64,000 nt of DNA from NCBI GenBank assembly GCA_025451235.1, contig JANWKT010000008.1:124001-188000 (forward strand), in the 5' to 3' direction. Below the pieces are notes generated by a model. It searched no databases, was not told the DNA's origin, and saw nothing but the letters and a program-made list of their open reading frames with translations. This DNA is from Flavobacteriales bacterium. GTDB taxonomy: Bacteria; Bacteroidota; Bacteroidia; CAIKAF01. Of the stretch, positions 24,820 to 34,030 are shown piece after piece. The stretch's first letter is position 1. Every line of letters starts with the position of its first letter. The position numbers and the translations under genes are program-made.

Positions 24820-25846
24820 AAGAAGAGTTGCTAACCCAAAAAATAGTTTGTCTAACACACCCAAATATTCCCTCATCATTCCAACCTTCGGTCGCCCTGA
24901 TGAAGTGGATGAATTTATGGACAGTCTTACCCGACAGGAATATAAAGAGTTTGAAGTGATCATTGCCGACGGAACCCCCAAAAAAAGCCTGGAAGAGGTT
25001 GCCAATAAATATAAGGAAAGGATCCATTTTACCTTTTTATACGAAGAGTTTTTACCCGTAAGTGATGCCCGAAACCTAGGTGCAAAATCAGCTAAAGGCG
25101 AATACCTGATCTTTTTAGACTCTGATTGTATCATTCCCCCTCAATATTTGAAGGAGGTAGACAAAGTGTTGAAGGAAAAAGACTATGATCTTTTTGGTGG
25201 GCCAGATGCTGCGGATAAAAACTTTACCCCCGTTCAAAAAGCCATTAGCTATAGTATGACCTCTTTGTTTACCACAGGTGGGATAAGGGGAAAAAAAACG
25301 CATGTAGGTGTTTTTCATCCCAGGGGATTTAATATGGGAATGAAAAGATCGGTGTTTGAAAAAGTAAAGGGATATGATATTCATTTTAGATGCGCCGAAG
25401 ATATTGATCTAAGCATTAGAATTCTGAAGGAAGGTTATAAAAGCGGATTGATCCCTGCAGCTTATGTATTTCATAAAAGAAGGACCAATTTTAAAAAATT
25501 CTATCAACAGGTTTTTCGCTTTGGGGCTGCCCGTATCAATTTATTTCAACGACATAGAAGTGAGTTAAAAGTGACCCACTTATTCCCATTTGCCTTTTTA
25601 TGCTATTTCTATTTGGGATGGATACTTTATTTTGTACATTTTTATGCAGGGCTTGCCTGGAGTAGCAGCCTTCTTTTTTATTTCTTCCTGATATGGATAG
25701 ACTCGACTATCAAAAATAAAAGTGTATACATCGGACTGCTCAGCATACGCGCCGCTTTTGTCCAACTCACAGGATATGGATGGGGATTTGTTAGAAATGC
25801 GATCGAAGTATTTTTGAAAGGAAATAAATCAGGTTTAAAATTATAA
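24806..25846 (+). CDS. Family 2 glycosyltransferase with C-terminal membrane segments
   Basis: 346 residues from the ATG at 24806, 332 from the TTG at 24848. The first start lies inside the right inverted repeat of the GxxExxY element, so the first 14 residues may be an addition caused by the insertion; the family domain begins at YSLIIPTFGRPDEV. Other marks: IIADGTP, LIFLDSDCIIP (DxD-like), and a CAEDIDLSIRILKEGY block with the catalytic ED. Hydrophobic helices near residues 255-300 suggest membrane attachment. Together with the gene at 23320 it probably builds a surface glycan. Confidence 0.88.
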   Translation: MFVLRRRVANPKNSLSNTPKYSLIIPTFGRPDEVDEFMDSLTRQEYKEFEVIIADGTPKKSLEEVANKYKERIHFTFLYEEFLPVSDARNLGAKSAKGEYLIFLDSDCIIPPQYLKEVDKVLKEKDYDLFGGPDAADKNFTPVQKAISYSMTSLFTTGGIRGKKTHVGVFHPRGFNMGMKRSVFEKVKGYDIHFRCAEDIDLSIRILKEGYKSGLIPAAYVFHKRRTNFKKFYQQVFRFGAARINLFQRHRSELKVTHLFPFAFLCYFYLGWILYFVHFYAGLAWSSSLLFYFFLIWIDSTIKNKSVYIGLLSIRAAFVQLTGYGWGFVRNAIEVFLKGNKSGLKL

Positions 25847-26038
25847 AAATGCATTTTTAGCCTATACGCTAATTCGTTTTAGAGAATTGATTATTTGACA
25901 TTTTTATCATTTATGTAAAAAATAAATGACTGTATATCAGATGGTTGCATACTACCGCAAGGGTTTAAATGGAATTCCGAAGCCCTCCCTTTTTTTATTC
26001 TTACCTTTAAAATACCAAACACCCAATATACTTCATTT

Positions 26039-26428
26039 ATGAAAAGAATTCTTGTCGTTGCTTTTCTTTTTGCATCCTCTGTTATTTTATCCAATGCACA
26101 ATCAGTTTGTCATTGCTATTCAAAAAACGTATACGTTTACAATGTTCAGAGCCAGAAATTCAATATTGTAAATGAAATAGAGGAAGAATCTATTTTAACG
26201 ATTGATGCTTTGCAGTCAACGGTGATTCAACAAGTGGGAAGCATGGAGTCTATTTATCATGTTGTTAAAAAGGAATTGAATCCTTCAACCAATGGATGGA
26301 AATATGAAATGGCTAGTACCGATGGAACGATCATGGTACTGGAAATTAGTTTTGATGCGAAGAAATTTTCTATTTCACCAACTTATCAGTACGAAGGTGC
26401 GCAAAGACTGGAATATAAATTCAATTAA
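26039..26428 (+). CDS. Small secreted hypothetical protein
   Basis: 129 residues with a clear signal peptide (MKRILVVAFLFASSVILSNA). The mature protein begins QSVCHCYSKN with a Cys pair and is otherwise beta-rich with no recognised domain. It lies 8 nt before the T9SS gene at 26437, so the two are probably one transcript. The 190 bp upstream contain no exact TAnnTTTG box. Function unknown. Confidence 0.65.
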   Translation: MKRILVVAFLFASSVILSNAQSVCHCYSKNVYVYNVQSQKFNIVNEIEEESILTIDALQSTVIQQVGSMESIYHVVKKELNPSTNGWKYEMASTDGTIMVLEISFDAKKFSISPTYQYEGAQRLEYKFN

Positions 26429-26436
26429 CAGAGCTC

Positions 26437-27723
26437 ATGATGAAAACAAATACGATCCGATTTTTTGTTTTTTCTACCACCGTTATGCTCTTGTTCGCAT
26501 TTAAGTTAAATGCTCAATTACCAAGTACGGGATATTTTTATTACCATACAACCGGAGGAACTCAGATCTATAATTATAATTGTACATCGAATACAAGTAC
26601 ATTGAATACAATTTCATTACCTGCTGGAAATATAGGTCTGGCAGTGAACAATAATTTTTTTGCGGGTCCGGCTATGACCTTTTATACCATCGTAGGAGGG
26701 AACTTCCATTATTATAATGGCTCTACATGGGTGAATACAGGCCATGCTGCAAACGCCGTCAATTTCGGCGGTGCAGGACCCTATATATATACTTTTAATG
26801 GAGGCTCTGGTCAGATCTACCGGTATAACGGAACTGGTCCGGCAGTATTGATTGTTACGCTACCTGCAACAAGTATTGGTGGACCCTATGATGTTACCGG
26901 TGATGCAAGTGGAAACTTTTTCGTATTGAAAACCGATGCGCCACCTTATACTTTGAAACAATATAATCCTTCGGGTGCTTTACTTGCTACTTATAATTTG
27001 ATTGGTTTTCCGGTTGGCTACGCAGGTGGAGGTTTTGCTTTCATCAATGGTAAACTATATGCGGATATCGGAGGTGTTCCTGCATGGGGAACCATTACCG
27101 GAACCAATATTACCTATGGAGGTCCTTTGACTTTATCCTTAAGCCCTGGAGATTTTGCCAACTGGCCATTACCGATTGTTCCTTTACCGGTGGAACTTTT
27201 AAGCTTTACAGGATCGTATAATTCCAACACACGACTGAACGATTTGGAATGGACCACCTCAACAGAGATCAACAATGAATATTTTACCATTGAATACAGC
27301 TCCGATGCAATTAATTGGGAATTTCTTGCCAATATAGATGGGGCGGGTAGTTCAAATCTGGTGAATCATTATGAATTCAATCATGACTCACCTTACCCCG
27401 TTACTTATTATCAATTAACCCAAACAGATTACGATGGTCAGCATCAGGTTTTTGATCCAATTCAAATTTCCCGTCCTGCAAGTATCAACGAAAATGAACT
27501 GTTGGTATATCCAAATCCGGCCAGCCATTTAATTACGGTGGAAACCGAATTCGATCAACCTTATGACCTGGTTATTACAGATGAAACAGGCAGGGTAGTA
27601 TTCACCTCCATGATCCTTGAGAAAAAACATGGAATAGATATCAGCGAATTAGAGCCCGGACTCTATTTTATCACGACGGAAATGAATGGAGTTAGAAAAA
27701 CATCCAAACTGATAAAAAATTAA
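26437..27723 (+). CDS. T9SS type A sorting-domain protein with propeller-like N-terminal region
   Basis: 428 residues; two Met codons are adjacent at the start. A signal peptide ends at LNAQ. Residues 30-240 are Gly/Asn/Tyr-rich with units such as FHYYNGSTWVNTG and IYRYNGTGPAVLI, suggesting a beta-propeller. After the linker PLPVELLSFTGSYN comes a 90-residue region (LEWTTSTEINNEYFTIEYSS) typical before T9SS tails. The last 75 residues are a type A sorting domain (VYPNPASHLITVE ... GLYFITTEMN ... KLIKN). The protein is thus exported across the outer membrane by T9SS; its target is unknown. Confidence 0.88.
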   Translation: MMKTNTIRFFVFSTTVMLLFAFKLNAQLPSTGYFYYHTTGGTQIYNYNCTSNTSTLNTISLPAGNIGLAVNNNFFAGPAMTFYTIVGGNFHYYNGSTWVNTGHAANAVNFGGAGPYIYTFNGGSGQIYRYNGTGPAVLIVTLPATSIGGPYDVTGDASGNFFVLKTDAPPYTLKQYNPSGALLATYNLIGFPVGYAGGGFAFINGKLYADIGGVPAWGTITGTNITYGGPLTLSLSPGDFANWPLPIVPLPVELLSFTGSYNSNTRLNDLEWTTSTEINNEYFTIEYSSDAINWEFLANIDGAGSSNLVNHYEFNHDSPYPVTYYQLTQTDYDGQHQVFDPIQISRPASINENELLVYPNPASHLITVETEFDQPYDLVITDETGRVVFTSMILEKKHGIDISELEPGLYFITTEMNGVRKTSKLIKN

Positions 27724-27739
27724 CGAGTGATAGTTTTTA

Positions 27740-27800
27740 GTTATTGGTTTTGTAGATATCCTTGCTAATAACCAATAACGAGCAACCAACAACCAATAAC
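27740..27800. repeat. Empty inverted repeat of GTTATTGGTT units
   Basis: GTTATTGGTT at 27740-27749 is answered by its reverse complement AACCAATAAC twice, at 27770-27779 and 27791-27800, with further CAACAAC units after. It lies between convergent genes and resembles in build the repeats at 33892 and 48353, although the sequence differs. It could also act as a weak terminator. Confidence 0.6.
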
Positions 27801-27818
27801 CAACAACAAAAAAGCGGT

Positions 27819-28793
27819 CTAATCAATAATGGCTATTCCAGCATCTTTGGTGCCTATCCATTTTTTTCCTGAGGCATCAATAGCAATGGTATTGATATAA
27901 TCATCCGGAAGGTTTGAATTGGATCCATCGAAAATGATCCAATTGGTCAGATCAAAATTAACTACTCCTTTTCCTTCTGTTCCGATCCACATATGATTAT
28001 TTTGAATAACAACCACCGGTCTTACCAAATTAATAGGTAAACCCGAATTGGAAGAATTATAGGTAACCCAATTCACATCATCGAAACTGGATAGTCCACC
28101 ATTGGTGCCGATCCATTTAGTTCCATTGTTATCAATAGCTATAGAATAAATATTATTGTTAGGCAAACCGGAGTTACTTACGTTATATTCGGTCCAGTTG
28201 GTACCTCCATCAAATTTTGCTACGCCTGCTCCGGTTCCAATCCAAATATTATTTTGAAGATCCACCGCCAATGTACCTACAGAATTATTGGGCAGAGGGG
28301 AATTGGAGGGGGTATAGGTAGTCCAACTGTTTCCGTCAAATTTGGCCAGGCCACCTCCACTATAGGTACCTACCCATAGATCATTATTTTGGTCAACAAC
28401 GAGTGACCTGATCTTATTCGCGGGTAAACCTGAATTCGAAGTATTGTAGGTAGTCCATATAGTTCCGTCGTATTTCACCAAACCATTCTTGGTCCCAATC
28501 CAAAGAATTCCCGACTGATCAGTTGCGATCGTGTACATAACATTGCTCGGAAATGAATATAAGGAGGAATCGAAATGGGCCCAGTTGGCTCCATCATATT
28601 TATCAAATCCATTTTCCGTTGCAACCCAAACATTATTGTTGTCCACGAATATTTTATTAATCGTTTCAGATTGAAGGGTACTGTTTTGGGAATTGATCAA
28701 TTGGAAATTTGTTCCAGGGCCAGTAGGATCTGAACAAGAAAAGGCAGCTAAGCCTATTAAAAGAATAAATATACTGGTCGTTACCTTTTTCAT
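27819..28793 (-). CDS. Lipoprotein with a seven-bladed two-component-regulator-type propeller
   Basis: 324 residues. The signal ends in a lipobox (GLAAFSC, Cys20). The mature part is a chain of about seven Reg_prop repeats of some 41 residues, each with IAID-x-x-x-x-WIGT-x-x-G, then a KFDG-x-x-WT-x-Y block, and SNSGLP-x-N at the join. These repeats form the sensor part of hybrid kinases in Bacteroidetes, but here they stand alone with no kinase or membrane helix. It is probably a surface or periplasmic binding lipoprotein. The upstream gene ends 115 bp away. Confidence 0.88.
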   Translation of the reverse strand: MKKVTTSIFILLIGLAAFSCSDPTGPGTNFQLINSQNSTLQSETINKIFVDNNNVWVATENGFDKYDGANWAHFDSSLYSFPSNVMYTIATDQSGILWIGTKNGLVKYDGTIWTTYNTSNSGLPANKIRSLVVDQNNDLWVGTYSGGGLAKFDGNSWTTYTPSNSPLPNNSVGTLAVDLQNNIWIGTGAGVAKFDGGTNWTEYNVSNSGLPNNNIYSIAIDNNGTKWIGTNGGLSSFDDVNWVTYNSSNSGLPINLVRPVVVIQNNHMWIGTEGKGVVNFDLTNWIIFDGSNSNLPDDYINTIAIDASGKKWIGTKDAGIAIID

Positions 28794-28908
28794 TAGAATG
28801 GATTACTAATATAGATGAAATAATTCTTAAACAATAAGGGGAGGACCTATTAGAATCACTTGGTTTAATAAGAATCTAATATTCAATACTTTAATAATAA
28901 CGCTGCCA

Positions 28909-31014
28909 TTATTGCTTCCTGAATTTGATCTTTAATAAGGTGCTTTTTTTAATCAGTGCAAAAGCTTCCTGAAGAACAGTTAAATTTTTTACAACTGTTT
29001 TTTCCTCCCTGATATCCCATACTACTTTAAGTCCGTATTGATTATCGGCCAACTTTACCAAACTGCTCGAAAATAAAAGACCATCTGTTTTTACTTCTTT
29101 GGTATAAGATTCAAGGTTCTCGATTTCTACCAGTTGGTCAAAATTCAGCTCAATGATATATTCTTCCTTACCCATGAAGTCGTGCCTGAAATCCGATTTA
29201 AAATAAGCCGGATGGAGGTCTTCATAATGAATATTGATCAAATGAGATAGATCTATTATAAAAGCCCCGTCGATGGTGGTGAAAATATTCTGGCAAGCAA
29301 GCGTTGTAACCGTAAAGCTATGGGGAAATGGGAAATTTTTATCGGCTGTGATGAGTTTGGTAATAGAGCCAGGGACCTTTTTATGAATATTGGCATAATA
29401 AGTGGGTGATATGGTTGAATCCATCCATCCATATTGATAATAGCCTCGTGTAAGGGTAGAGAATTGTCCGCTTAGAAAGATTTCCGATTCTATACTACTG
29501 GTTTTGTTACCAAGGGAAATCTCCACCACTGATTTATTTACCTTTTTATTGGAGTTGTAAGGTGTAGGTTCCAGGTATATTAAAGGATAGCCGATGAGGT
29601 AATCTTCCCTTTCGTACATTTTTCTGGGAATGGTTTGAGGTACCATGAAAGCTTTTTCACCCCTAAAATAGAAAGGCAATTCATTCGTGTACCAACCAAA
29701 TCTATGTCCCTTAGGATAGAATATATAAATAGCCGAATCGTTGTTATACATTCCATAAGCAGTATAATCTACACTGAATGGCGTAAAGATGGAGGTATCC
29801 AAACAAAACACACGCCGATCCTGGAGAAAGACCCAATAATAAGGATCATCGATCCGGTCCAGCATATGATAGTAGTAGGTGTATCGAGCCGACTCTCGTA
29901 GAATACCTTTTTGTAAATAGGTGCCCATATCCACAAATCCAGGTTCCTCGTGAATAAAAAAATTGAAATCGTTTTTGAAATCCAGATGGTCAGCAGTATA
30001 GTTATGAATAAAGCTCATCAGGTTTGCGCCATCTGTTGTATCTGGTGCCAGGGCTTTCAGTTTCTTATAAAATAAGGTAGTTCTGTAAGATTGGTCATCG
30101 TATACTTCCCAGGTACGTGGTTCGAGGGGATCGATCCTTCTTACCCACCAGTATAAATATTTTCTCCATGTGGTCGTATCAATCACATCAGCACCAAAAA
30201 ATTTGTTGGACCGTTCTGCTGTTTTATCATAATAAAACTCTATTCTCGGCAAGGTATTCACAAATGGACTCAGCTGAGGATTTATCGGAAGAAGGTCTTC
30301 GTAAACAACTTTGTAGGCAGTCCCATCTTCCGATTTTTCTGAACTAATTAATTTACACAACGAATCATTTGTATATATATTGATTTTATCCAGGTAAGCT
30401 TGCTTGATCGTTATATAGGATTCCTGTTTTGGGATGATCTCATTGATATAATACCGAATGGTGTTTAAAGGCCAATGATGACTGATGATCACTTCCAGTT
30501 GATCACCGGGTTCCAGGTTTCTCACATAGAAATAATGCACATAATAGGGGAGCAGGTATTCCCCGGTCCGTTCTTCCCTTCTGAATGCTACTTCATCAAG
30601 AATGGCTTTCACAAACTCTCCCTTTCGAATAATTCTTGCATCAAAAAAATTTATTTTTTCATATAGAAGTTTAGGGAAGCTGGCGGAATCATGACGGTGA
30701 ATATTTTGAATGGCCGCTTCATGCGGATCCATCACGATGGGTATCCTGAATAAATTATGTGACTCTATTGCCCTTTCATTGTTGAATTGTATGACCTGGT
30801 ACCTCTTAATATGCTGAAGGCCAATATCTAAAGTAGTCTCCTCGTGTAATATAACCGCATCGTATCCATTGTACCTCTCAGATTGGGCCAGGCTTATTTT
30901 TATTTCATCATCCCAGTCATATTTGAATTTTCTATGCTCGAAGGATTGGGAATAAGAATAGGTAAATAAAAGAGTGGAAAGACAAAAAGCTAATATTTTA
31001 CAAGATGGGATCAA
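28909..31014 (-). CDS. Large secreted hypothetical protein (DUF3857-like layout)
   Basis: 701 residues; signal peptide ends near SYSQ. The N-terminal 250 residues contain VILHEETTLDIG and YVRNLEPGDQLEVIISHHWP, which recall DUF3857-type proteins that precede transglutaminase-like domains. The central region (AYTYYYHMLDRIDDPYYWVFL, FSVDYTAYGMYNNDSAIYI) matches in position the transglutaminase-like part, but I see no clear Cys-His-Asp triad. Overlap with the PhoD-like gene upstream is 4 nt (ATGA), so the two should be expressed together. Function unknown. Confidence 0.65.
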   Translation of the reverse strand: MIPSCKILAFCLSTLLFTYSYSQSFEHRKFKYDWDDEIKISLAQSERYNGYDAVILHEETTLDIGLQHIKRYQVIQFNNERAIESHNLFRIPIVMDPHEAAIQNIHRHDSASFPKLLYEKINFFDARIIRKGEFVKAILDEVAFRREERTGEYLLPYYVHYFYVRNLEPGDQLEVIISHHWPLNTIRYYINEIIPKQESYITIKQAYLDKINIYTNDSLCKLISSEKSEDGTAYKVVYEDLLPINPQLSPFVNTLPRIEFYYDKTAERSNKFFGADVIDTTTWRKYLYWWVRRIDPLEPRTWEVYDDQSYRTTLFYKKLKALAPDTTDGANLMSFIHNYTADHLDFKNDFNFFIHEEPGFVDMGTYLQKGILRESARYTYYYHMLDRIDDPYYWVFLQDRRVFCLDTSIFTPFSVDYTAYGMYNNDSAIYIFYPKGHRFGWYTNELPFYFRGEKAFMVPQTIPRKMYEREDYLIGYPLIYLEPTPYNSNKKVNKSVVEISLGNKTSSIESEIFLSGQFSTLTRGYYQYGWMDSTISPTYYANIHKKVPGSITKLITADKNFPFPHSFTVTTLACQNIFTTIDGAFIIDLSHLINIHYEDLHPAYFKSDFRHDFMGKEEYIIELNFDQLVEIENLESYTKEVKTDGLLFSSSLVKLADNQYGLKVVWDIREEKTVVKNLTVLQEAFALIKKSTLLKIKFRKQ

Positions 31015-32594
31015 TAGGTAAAATCTAAGGTTGAAATAAAACTCTGCTTTTCTGTATCAATAATGAGGTAGTACATTATACCCCCTGAAATAATATTTGT
31101 TGCATCTAATCGATAGGAATTATTAATGACAGCATCTTTCTGGTTGAACAATATTTTGCCTTTATCGTCAATAATCCGGATATTTCCCTTTCCCACATAG
31201 TTAAGCTTCAGGTTCAATACAAAACTTTCTCCTTCGGGCAATACATCCAGGGGTTGAGTGGTATTCAAAATAATGGGAGAATAGTCCGTCAATAAGTTCC
31301 TGCAAAATTCGTATGATATGAGCACTTTCTGTTTTTTGGTGACTAAGTCCATCCGGTAGCAGGTAAAACGAACACAAATAAAATGAGTCCCATTATCTCT
31401 TACTTCCACGGTCGACCATTGAGAACTAAAAGGAGGATTTGGAAATGTTCCCCCTTCGCTATACTCTCCTCCTTTATCAGAACCTACATTATTCAAAGCG
31501 GCTGTTTGTAAAATAGGGTAGTAGTTGGGATTATTTTTCCCATCCGAAAAATCCGCATGAGTTCCGTTATCAACCGCCAGCATATGGGCATCTCCGGATA
31601 TAATGAACATGTTTACAATATTGCTATCTCGGAAAAAATTGGCCAACTCGGTTCGCGTGGCAGGATATGAACCCCAATTATCACTTCCATTGCCCGAAAA
31701 AGATACAGAACTTACCCAGCAGATTAGTTGATTATTCATTTTGGCTAACATCACTTCCTTTTTGAACCAGTTCTTTTGGTCCAGGCTCATGATATCTCCC
31801 GACTTTCTTTCTGAACGAAGATCGGTCATGATAAAGTGTACCCGCCCAACTGTAAATGCCTGATAGATCGCATGGCTTTCTTCGGGTGCTCCTAAGGGAT
31901 AGAAGGGGACATATTCTTTATAGGCTTTATAAGCTGCGACACCACATCCGGCGCTGCCATCATTGTTATCTCCACAAAAATCGTGGTCGTCCCATATATA
32001 TGCAATCGGAATATTTTGTAAAAATTTAGCTTCACGGGGCTGCTGTAACACTTTTTCTTCATAAGCTGTTCTATGGGGTTCTATTTGTGATGAAGATGGA
32101 TTGGCATAATGAAGATCACCCGGCATTAATAAAAAAAGAGGTTTTTGTGCCCTCATTTTATCATATACACGGTTGTTCGGAAAAAAATTACAAGAACCTG
32201 CTACAAATTTGAAGGAAAAGGCACCGGCAGCAAATGTCGTAAAACTTCCTTTATGCTCTTGGTTCTCATCTTTTTTACCATCTATCTCAAAAGCATAGTA
32301 ATAGAGTGTGTTTGGTTTCAGGTTGGTAAGTTCCAGGGAAACCGCATTCCCATTTGCTTCATTGGCGGTCGCATAGCCTGAATAAATAGGTGTGTCATCG
32401 AAACCATCAGGAGCATATCCTACTTCCACCACCAACCTAACTTTTTCGGCAGGGGATTTAAGAACGGCATTTACTTTGCCTGAATTGGAAGTAATTCCAC
32501 CACTCCAAAAATATAATACCTCGTTGGCATATATATTTGAAATAAAAAAAAGACAAATGATCCAGCAAATTCCTAAGTACTTCATCCAGGCCAA
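31011..32594 (-). CDS. PhoD-like alkaline phosphatase/phosphodiesterase, secreted
   Basis: 527 residues. Signal peptide 1-23; residues 25-110 are an Ig/fibronectin-like domain (LTNLKPNTLYYYAFEI) typical before PhoD domains. The metallophosphatase core has GSCNFFP, LLMPGDLHYAN, IWDDHDFCGDN and IISGDAHMLAVDNG, which supply the Asp, Asn and His metal ligands. The last 85 residues (LNLKLNYVGKGNIRII ... GGIMYYLIID) look like a degenerate T9SS-type beta tail. It probably hydrolyses phosphoesters outside the cytoplasm. The downstream gene overlaps by 4 nt. Confidence 0.87.
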   Translation of the reverse strand: MAWMKYLGICWIICLFFISNIYANEVLYFWSGGITSNSGKVNAVLKSPAEKVRLVVEVGYAPDGFDDTPIYSGYATANEANGNAVSLELTNLKPNTLYYYAFEIDGKKDENQEHKGSFTTFAAGAFSFKFVAGSCNFFPNNRVYDKMRAQKPLFLLMPGDLHYANPSSSQIEPHRTAYEEKVLQQPREAKFLQNIPIAYIWDDHDFCGDNNDGSAGCGVAAYKAYKEYVPFYPLGAPEESHAIYQAFTVGRVHFIMTDLRSERKSGDIMSLDQKNWFKKEVMLAKMNNQLICWVSSVSFSGNGSDNWGSYPATRTELANFFRDSNIVNMFIISGDAHMLAVDNGTHADFSDGKNNPNYYPILQTAALNNVGSDKGGEYSEGGTFPNPPFSSQWSTVEVRDNGTHFICVRFTCYRMDLVTKKQKVLISYEFCRNLLTDYSPIILNTTQPLDVLPEGESFVLNLKLNYVGKGNIRIIDDKGKILFNQKDAVINNSYRLDATNIISGGIMYYLIIDTEKQSFISTLDFTY

Positions 32595-32698
32595 ATTATT
32601 AAGTAAAATTAAGATTAAAACTGATTCATATCATGAGAACCCAATCTTTTTTATGGTCAACTATATCGTTTTTAATCGATGAAAATAGGGAACCTTTC

Positions 32699-33826
32699 TC
32701 AGGTTTTCTCCATTATGGAGATCAATACTTTTTTTTCCATTTCCCAATTAAGTTCATATGCGGCAAGAGGTATGTTCGATTTCATGGCATGGTATTTTTC
32801 CTGATCAGCAAACATCTCTTCAATAGTTGTGGCAATCGACTCAGGGGTTACTTCCGGCACAATGGCTCCTACCTGGTAGGTATCCACTATTTTTCTTAGT
32901 TCCACAAGGTTCGAAGAGATAACAGGTATGCCGCATTGGATATAATCGAAAATTTTATTGGGTAGGCTAAAGCGATAATTGATATTGGTGTCTTTGTCCA
33001 ATGTTACACCGGCATCGGCATTCATGGTATATTGGACCAACACTGAATAAGGTTGTTTGCCGATAAAAGTCACTTTGTCTTCCATCGAAGCATCTTTTAC
33101 CATTCTTTTTAAGGTGTTCAGCACATCCCCGCTTCCTACGATCAACAAATGAAAATGGGCAGGTAACAGCTTAAATGCTTCAACTAATTCCTCCGATCCT
33201 CTATCCACATTAATCCCACTACCTTGTAAAATAATGATGTGTTTATCATCGGGCAGATTCAAATCTCTTCGTGTAACGGATCTTTCCAATGTATTTTTAC
33301 GGGGTACATTCCGGATCACTTCAAATTTTTTGTTATATTTTTCTTGAAATAGCTGTGCAATGCTTTCGTTCACCGTAATACAATAGTGTAGTTTGGGAAC
33401 GATCCATCCCTCTATTTTCTTCCATACGCTTTTGGCAAATGCATTATGTTCAAGTTCTGGTACCTCAGTAAAATATTCATGGCTGTCAAATATCAGCTTT
33501 ACCCTTTTTAAACGACTTGCACAATAATTGGCCAATAGGGTATCCAGGTCATTGCTCCAAAGGATGTCTGCTTTTTTAAAAACAAGCAGCCAAAACAATC
33601 TCCAGTTAAAAAAAGCATAGAACAAAGCGCCTTTTTTAAAGATAAGATTCATTCTGATGAATTGATAGGGCACCTCGGGCATGGGAAGAGAAGCAGGGAG
33701 TTTTCGTCCCACCAATAAAACCTCGTAACCCAGTTGGTGTAGTTCGTTACATGTACGACTTACTCTTTGATCGGTTACCAGATCGTTGATTACGCTAACA
33801 ATGATCCTTTTCTTTTTTTCTAGCAT
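32699..33826 (-). CDS. Family 4-type glycosyltransferase
   Basis: 375 residues with a GT-B layout. The N-terminal lobe starts IIVSVINDLVTDQRVSRTCNELHQLG, and the C-terminal nucleotide-sugar lobe shows IILQGSGINVDRGSEELVEAF, FIGKQPYSVLVQY and the donor-binding block SLPNKIFDYIQCGIPVISSN near residue 290. No transmembrane helix. Such enzymes add sugars to surface polysaccharide or lipid intermediates in the cytoplasm. Gene is isolated, with the empty inverted repeat at 33892 upstream of its start. Confidence 0.9.
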   Translation of the reverse strand: MLEKKKRIIVSVINDLVTDQRVSRTCNELHQLGYEVLLVGRKLPASLPMPEVPYQFIRMNLIFKKGALFYAFFNWRLFWLLVFKKADILWSNDLDTLLANYCASRLKRVKLIFDSHEYFTEVPELEHNAFAKSVWKKIEGWIVPKLHYCITVNESIAQLFQEKYNKKFEVIRNVPRKNTLERSVTRRDLNLPDDKHIIILQGSGINVDRGSEELVEAFKLLPAHFHLLIVGSGDVLNTLKRMVKDASMEDKVTFIGKQPYSVLVQYTMNADAGVTLDKDTNINYRFSLPNKIFDYIQCGIPVISSNLVELRKIVDTYQVGAIVPEVTPESIATTIEEMFADQEKYHAMKSNIPLAAYELNWEMEKKVLISIMEKT

Positions 33827-33891
33827 TAATGGAATAAAGATAATATTTTTTGGGGCACCTTTCCTGCTATCCGCTATATCTTTTTACCCAC

Positions 33892-33976
33892 CGAAGTACG
33901 AAGAAAACCATACGAACCTACGAAATAAGAACCTCTCTAGCGGTGGTTCGTAGGTTCGTAAAAAGTTCGTACCTCG
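33892..33976. repeat. Empty (solo) copy of the GxxExxY-element inverted repeats
   Basis: 85 bp. Left arm 33892-33924 starts CGAAGTACGAA and ends TACGAACCTACGAA; right arm 33947-33976 is its inverse (10 of 11 and 14 of 14 positions in the two blocks). Both blocks match the 36-bp ends of the element at 24298-24819, but only 22 bp lie between the arms and there is no gene. It may be a deletion derivative or a MITE-like copy moved in trans. It sits between two leftward genes. Confidence 0.8.
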
Positions 33977-33993
33977 ATGAGATAAAAGGATGC

Positions 33994-34023
33994 CCGTCCG
34001 TATCGAACGAAACGTTCGGACGG
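33994..34023. terminator. GC-rich hairpin after the 34031 gene, possible terminator
   Basis: CCGTCCG (33994-34000) pairs with CGGACGG (34017-34023), and inside it CGAACG (34004-34009) pairs with CGTTCG (34013-34018), so two alternative stems are possible. On the minus strand a short T-rich tract (CCTTTTATC) follows. It could end the leftward gene at 34031. Confidence 0.4.
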
Positions 34024-34030
34024 ACCGCTT

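Noticed and set aside
27819-28793. Hybrid two-component sensor
   Set aside because: The propeller repeats end at the stop codon; no membrane helix, kinase or regulator domain follows.
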